DNA from: an uncultured Clostridia bacterium | Lineage (GTDB): Bacteria; Bacillota; Clostridia; Christensenellales; Borkfalkiaceae | Length of the DNA stretch: 64,000 nucleotides | Reading direction: 5' to 3' | NCBI GenBank assembly: GCA_949282385.1 | Contig: CASDOP010000007.1 | Span: 16,593-80,592, forward strand | Shown here: positions 62,416 through 64,000 of the stretch, piece by piece | Layout: the number at the start of each line of letters is the position of its first letter | Position numbering within the stretch: position 1 is the first letter of the stretch | Notes under the pieces: generated by a model | What the model was told of the DNA's origin: nothing | What the model saw: only the letters and a program-made list of their open reading frames with translations | Database searches by the model: none | Translations under genes and position numbers: made by a program

Positions 62416-62706
62416 ATGCAACTGGCATTGCTATTGATTTTGCTTCTGGCAGGCGGCTCTAAAGGAATGGAAGAGTTCCGTCCCTTAATCGAAGAACTTG
62501 CAGGCGACGGCGCAGCCGAAATGATGAAGGAGGCAGAGCAGCTCTCTTCGGTTGTGTCTGCTTTCGGTCGTTCGGTCGGCGGGAATGAAGCGGAAAGTAT
62601 TAAGGTTGGGGATAGCGGCGGCGTTTTCCCCCTTGCGCCCGTGGCAGAAATTGCCGACGATGGCATAACTTGCTGTCTTTCCAGGTACATAGCCTCGGGC
62701 AGGTAG
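62416..62706 (+). CDS. small protein with N-terminal hydrophobic segment, unknown function
   Basis: 96-residue protein, not recognised. It starts with a hydrophobic run (MQLALLLILLLAGG), which could be a membrane anchor or uncleaved signal, then an acidic helix (MEEFRPLIEELAGDGAAEMM) and a low-complexity, Gly/Ala-rich second half. The frame opens at 62383, but ATG 62416 has GGGGTG upstream and places the hydrophobic run at the N terminus. Divergent from 62081-62368. The final stretch ends TCCLSRYIASGR. No motif points to a function. Confidence 0.6.
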   Translation: MQLALLLILLLAGGSKGMEEFRPLIEELAGDGAAEMMKEAEQLSSVVSAFGRSVGGNEAESIKVGDSGGVFPLAPVAEIADDGITCCLSRYIASGR

Positions 62707-62724
62707 CCTTTTTTGCCGTTCGTA

Positions 62725-62753
62725 TTGCAATCTCGGCTCGGCTGTGATATAAT
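62725..62753 (+). promoter_or_regulatory. leaderless promoter of the TIM-barrel isomerase gene
   Basis: TTGCAA (62725-62730), 17 bases, TGA-TATAAT (62748-62753), six bases to ATG 62760; no Shine-Dalgarno. The clearest leaderless promoter of the window. Confidence 0.8.
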
Positions 62754-62759
62754 CGATGT

Positions 62760-63548
62760 ATGCAGACAGGTATCTCTACGGCGTCTTTGTTCCCCCGCCT
62801 CAACACGGAGGACGCGCTTGAAAAAATCAAATCGCTGGGCGCAGATTGCGCCGAAATATTTTTTTCGACGTTCTACGAGTATCGTCCCGAATTTGCCAAA
62901 TCGCTGGCGGAGAGGGTGCAGGGGCTTAAAATTAATTCCGTTCACGCCAATTCCTGCAACTTCGAGCCTAACTTTTTCAATCCCTCGCACAGGGTAAAGG
63001 GCGACGGCTACTACTGGCTCGACCAGATAGGTCGCTCTGCACGCCTGCTCGGGTGCGGAAATTATACTTTCCACGGCTTCAACCGCATAAACGGCAGGGC
63101 GAACGACGATTTCGACGCGTTTGCCGCAGGACTGAACGAAATCTGCGATTTCGCGTCCGATTATTCGCTCAAAATCTGCCTCGAAAACGTCCGCTGGTCG
63201 CTTTACGACCGCCCGGGAGTTTTTTCGCAGCTCAAATCGCGCACTCCCGCGCTCGGAGCCGTTTTCGACATCAAGCAGGCGCGCATGTCGGGTTATCCCT
63301 ATCAGGCATACATAAAGGATATGTCGGGCGCAATACAATACGCACACCTCTCCGACGTCGACGAAATGGGCAGAACCTGCCTCCCCGGCACGGGCATTTA
63401 CGATTTTAACGATATAATTTCGCGGTTGGTCGGCGAAGGCTTCGACGGCGCTCTTTTAATTGAAGTTTACGCCGACAACTATGCGGATTTCGGCGACATC
63501 GCCCGCTCCGTCGAGTTTATAAAAGAGGTTGCCTACAAACTAAAGTAA
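62760..63548 (+). CDS. sugar phosphate isomerase/epimerase family protein (AP endonuclease 2-type TIM barrel)
   Basis: 262-residue xylose isomerase-like TIM barrel. The pattern of the family is visible: GISTASLFPRLNTEDALEKI, a metal glutamate in LKICLENVRWSL (C-L-E-N), AVFDIKQARMSGYPYQAYI, the histidine/aspartate strand IQYAHLSDVDEMGRTCLPGTG, and the last ligand in ALLIEVYADNY. Members isomerise or epimerise sugars, inositol derivatives or hydroxypyruvate; the substrate cannot be told. It is single, with a consensus promoter so close to the ATG that the mRNA should be leaderless. Confidence 0.88.
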   Translation: MQTGISTASLFPRLNTEDALEKIKSLGADCAEIFFSTFYEYRPEFAKSLAERVQGLKINSVHANSCNFEPNFFNPSHRVKGDGYYWLDQIGRSARLLGCGNYTFHGFNRINGRANDDFDAFAAGLNEICDFASDYSLKICLENVRWSLYDRPGVFSQLKSRTPALGAVFDIKQARMSGYPYQAYIKDMSGAIQYAHLSDVDEMGRTCLPGTGIYDFNDIISRLVGEGFDGALLIEVYADNYADFGDIARSVEFIKEVAYKLK

Positions 63549-63566
63549 ATAAAAAAGCAAATTTCT

Positions 63567-63608
63567 GCGGCGCGCGGATAAAATCCGCGCGCCGCTCGGC
63601 TTTTATTT
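63567..63608 (+). terminator. terminator of the isomerase gene
   Basis: 13-bp stem (63567-63579 with 63583-63595), then TCGGCTTTTATTTG; T run slightly displaced. Confidence 0.7.
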
Positions 63609-63734
63609 GTAACCGCCCGCAATGCGCTCTGCGGCTATTTTGTGGCAGTAAAAATGTTAAAATACAACATATAATGAAAGCTATTAAAATCTATAAAAAA
63701 TTGAGAAAAATCGATAATTTTTTTTAAAATTTGC

Positions 63735-63763
63735 TTGACTTATGGGTATTCATTTGGTATGAT
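63735..63763 (+). promoter_or_regulatory. strong promoter at the right edge, possibly of an rRNA operon
   Basis: TTGACT (63735-63740), 17 bases, TATGAT (63758-63763), preceded by very AT-rich DNA like an UP element. Confidence 0.8.
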
Positions 63764-64000
63764 ATAAAAGCTGTCGATTTGGACGGCAGGTTCTTTAAGA
63801 ACCGACCCCCGACTTTAGTCGGGCAAACGAAGACTGACAACTGCATAGAAGAGAAATAATATTAAAGTACAAAAGGCAATTTAGATTAATTGGTTAATAC
63901 GAAAAAGCGAATTGCAATTTTGCAAAAGTCTTGAACTGTAAAGATTGAATTAGTCGAGTTAAAGTTGTAGAATTTTTTTGTAGGATAGTAAAAAACTCAG
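63764..64000 (+). other. long untranslated leader, putative rRNA operon leader
   Basis: At least 230 bases of transcript with no ORF of note. It starts with two hairpins (GGTTCTTTAAGAACC at about 63789-63803, then CCCGAC-TTTA-GTCGGG) and contains GACAACTGCATAGAAGAG, of the kind seen before 16S genes in Clostridia, and a boxA-like TTCTTTAA. The 16S gene itself is not in the window. Confidence 0.45.

Overview
The window is a 64 kb stretch of chromosome from a low-to-mid GC, spore-forming Firmicute, most likely an uncultured gut-type anaerobic Clostridia (a Christensenellales-like lineage is a guess from style, not shown). The reasons are: a hydC-hydB-hydA set for an NADH/ferredoxin-dependent [FeFe] hydrogenase; Firmicutes-specific gene orders (rpsB-tsf-pyrH-frr-uppS-cdsA-dxr-rseP; yicC-gmk-rpoZ-priA-def-fmt-rsmB-rlmN-rpe-thiN-spoVM-(rpmB)-yloU-fakA-recG; rpsL-rpsG-fusA-tuf); AddAB instead of RecBCD; AAGGAGG ribosome binding sites; and sporulation genes (a 22-residue SpoVM, a SpoIIQ-like M23 protein). 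Nothing here looks like a prophage, transposon, CRISPR array or tRNA gene.

Layout: 1-1.3 kb, end of an ABC exporter; 1.4-5.6 kb, hydrogenase operon; 5.7-7.8 kb, a possible small RNA, a GNAT acetyltransferase and a lipoprotein; 7.9-14.4 kb, addBA; 14.5-16.7 kb, small membrane and unknown proteins plus ruvX and a DUF1292 gene; 17.0-24.4 kb, translation, isoprenoid and envelope genes; 24.5-27.6 kb, a fused ThiT thiamine transporter under a TPP riboswitch, YfbR and DegV/FakB; 27.8-30.7 kb, a membrane-anchored XRE regulator, two unannotated paralogous micropeptide genes and an iron alcohol dehydrogenase; 31-36 kb, SpoIIQ-like, FmdB, CorA (with an attenuator and leader peptide), an M1 peptidase and a nitrilase-like protein; 36.3-53 kb, the long conserved yicC-to-recG segment with an LRR lipoprotein, an inverted rpmB and an SGNH esterase; 53.3-59.1 kb, an aldolase and the str operon with tuf; 59.6-63.5 kb, nth, DUF3343, a cysteine desulfurase, two small unknown proteins and a sugar isomerase; 63.7 kb to the end, a strong promoter and a long leader that may belong to an rRNA operon beyond the window.

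How the genes work together: HydABC disposes of electrons as H2; FakA (YloV) and FakB (DegV) are the two halves of fatty acid kinase; ThiT, its riboswitch and ThiN take up thiamine and convert it to TPP; Def, Fmt, RsmB, RlmN, S2, S7, S12, L28, EF-Ts, EF-G, EF-Tu and Frr form the translation core; AddAB, RecG, RuvX, PriA and Nth cover recombination and repair.

The most interesting signals lie outside the long ORFs. They are a bicistronic transcript for two paralogous 31-32-residue peptides ending in PLSYxxLGCA(K/R); a corA leader combining a 12-residue acidic, proline-containing leader peptide with an intrinsic terminator; a three-hairpin structured RNA between rpsL and rpsG; and a repeated promoter design (TATAAT, then ATG 5-9 bases later, no Shine-Dalgarno) that predicts leaderless or nearly leaderless mRNAs for about eight genes. 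All calls come from reading the sequence; no database search was run.
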